This document shows, one piece after another, positions 13,622 to 13,765 of a DNA stretch of 13,765 nt. The translations under genes were made by a program, and so were the position numbers. This stretch comes from an uncultured bacterium (lineage in GTDB: Bacteria; Verrucomicrobiota; Lentisphaeria; Victivallales; Victivallaceae): the NCBI GenBank assembly GCA_900551245.1, contig URVC01000083.1, positions 1-13,765 on the forward strand, in the 5' to 3' direction. Under the pieces are notes generated by a model. The model was not told the origin of the DNA. It ran no database searches and worked only from the letters and a program-made list of their open reading frames with translations. Position 1 is the stretch's first letter, and the number at the start of each line of letters is the position of its first letter.

Positions 13622-13765
13622 CAATAATGACGGCTTCACTCTGAATGCCTAATGGTCTATCTGTACTTTACAGGGATCTTTATTTCGCAAATGCGCTAAT
13701 TGAAACATTTTTAGAGCTTATCAACTAATAAATTGATTTTAATAGCTCCTTGTGCTATATTATCT

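Overview
The window looks like chromosomal DNA of a Lentisphaerota bacterium, probably close to Victivallis (inference). The reasons are two single-gene pseudopilins with an FTLIELLIVIAIIAIL N-terminus and a C-terminal H-X9-DG-type motif, each beside a large secreted carbohydrate-active or beta-helix protein, and a mostly GC-rich sequence. Every gene I can support is on the minus strand, so transcription runs from high to low coordinates. The long plus-strand reading frames are antisense shadows.

Layout from low to high coordinates. (1) 36-2111: permease and substrate-binding protein of a NitT/TauT-type ABC importer, of the subgroup usually found beside urea carboxylase. The operon probably continues off the left edge. 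A sigma-54-like promoter lies just upstream. (2) 2418-2870: a periplasmic 5-hydroxyisourate hydrolase gene with promoter, ribosome binding site and terminator, but interrupted by one in-frame TAA. (3) 3028-4371: glutamate dehydrogenase gdhA, with a strong terminator, a good sigma-70 promoter and a leader of about 155 nt whose complementary segments resemble a transcription attenuator. (4) 4625-6798: HPr followed 11 nt later by a membrane glycosyltransferase with C-terminal TPRs. (5) 6956-10572: a pseudopilin gene whose stop overlaps (ATGA) the start of an 882-aa secreted beta-helix protein, driven by a perfect-consensus sigma-70 promoter. (6) 10785-11159: a start-less C-terminal remnant of a glycoside-hydrolase-like gene that keeps a strong terminator. 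(7) 11314-13557: a visibly AT-richer GH5 glycosidase plus pseudopilin operon.

Two themes stand out. The left third concerns nitrogen: uptake of a urea-like compound, a purine/urate step and ammonia assimilation by GDH. The right third concerns polysaccharide use. There two separate transcription units each pair one pseudopilin with one secreted protein, once by overlapping stop/start and once with a 15-nt gap. The best candidates for something undescribed are this pairing, the gdhA leader with its flanking ACAAATTTGT operators, and the hydroxyisourate hydrolase that is intact except for one stop codon.

No tRNA, rRNA, CRISPR array, transposase or integrase was seen.
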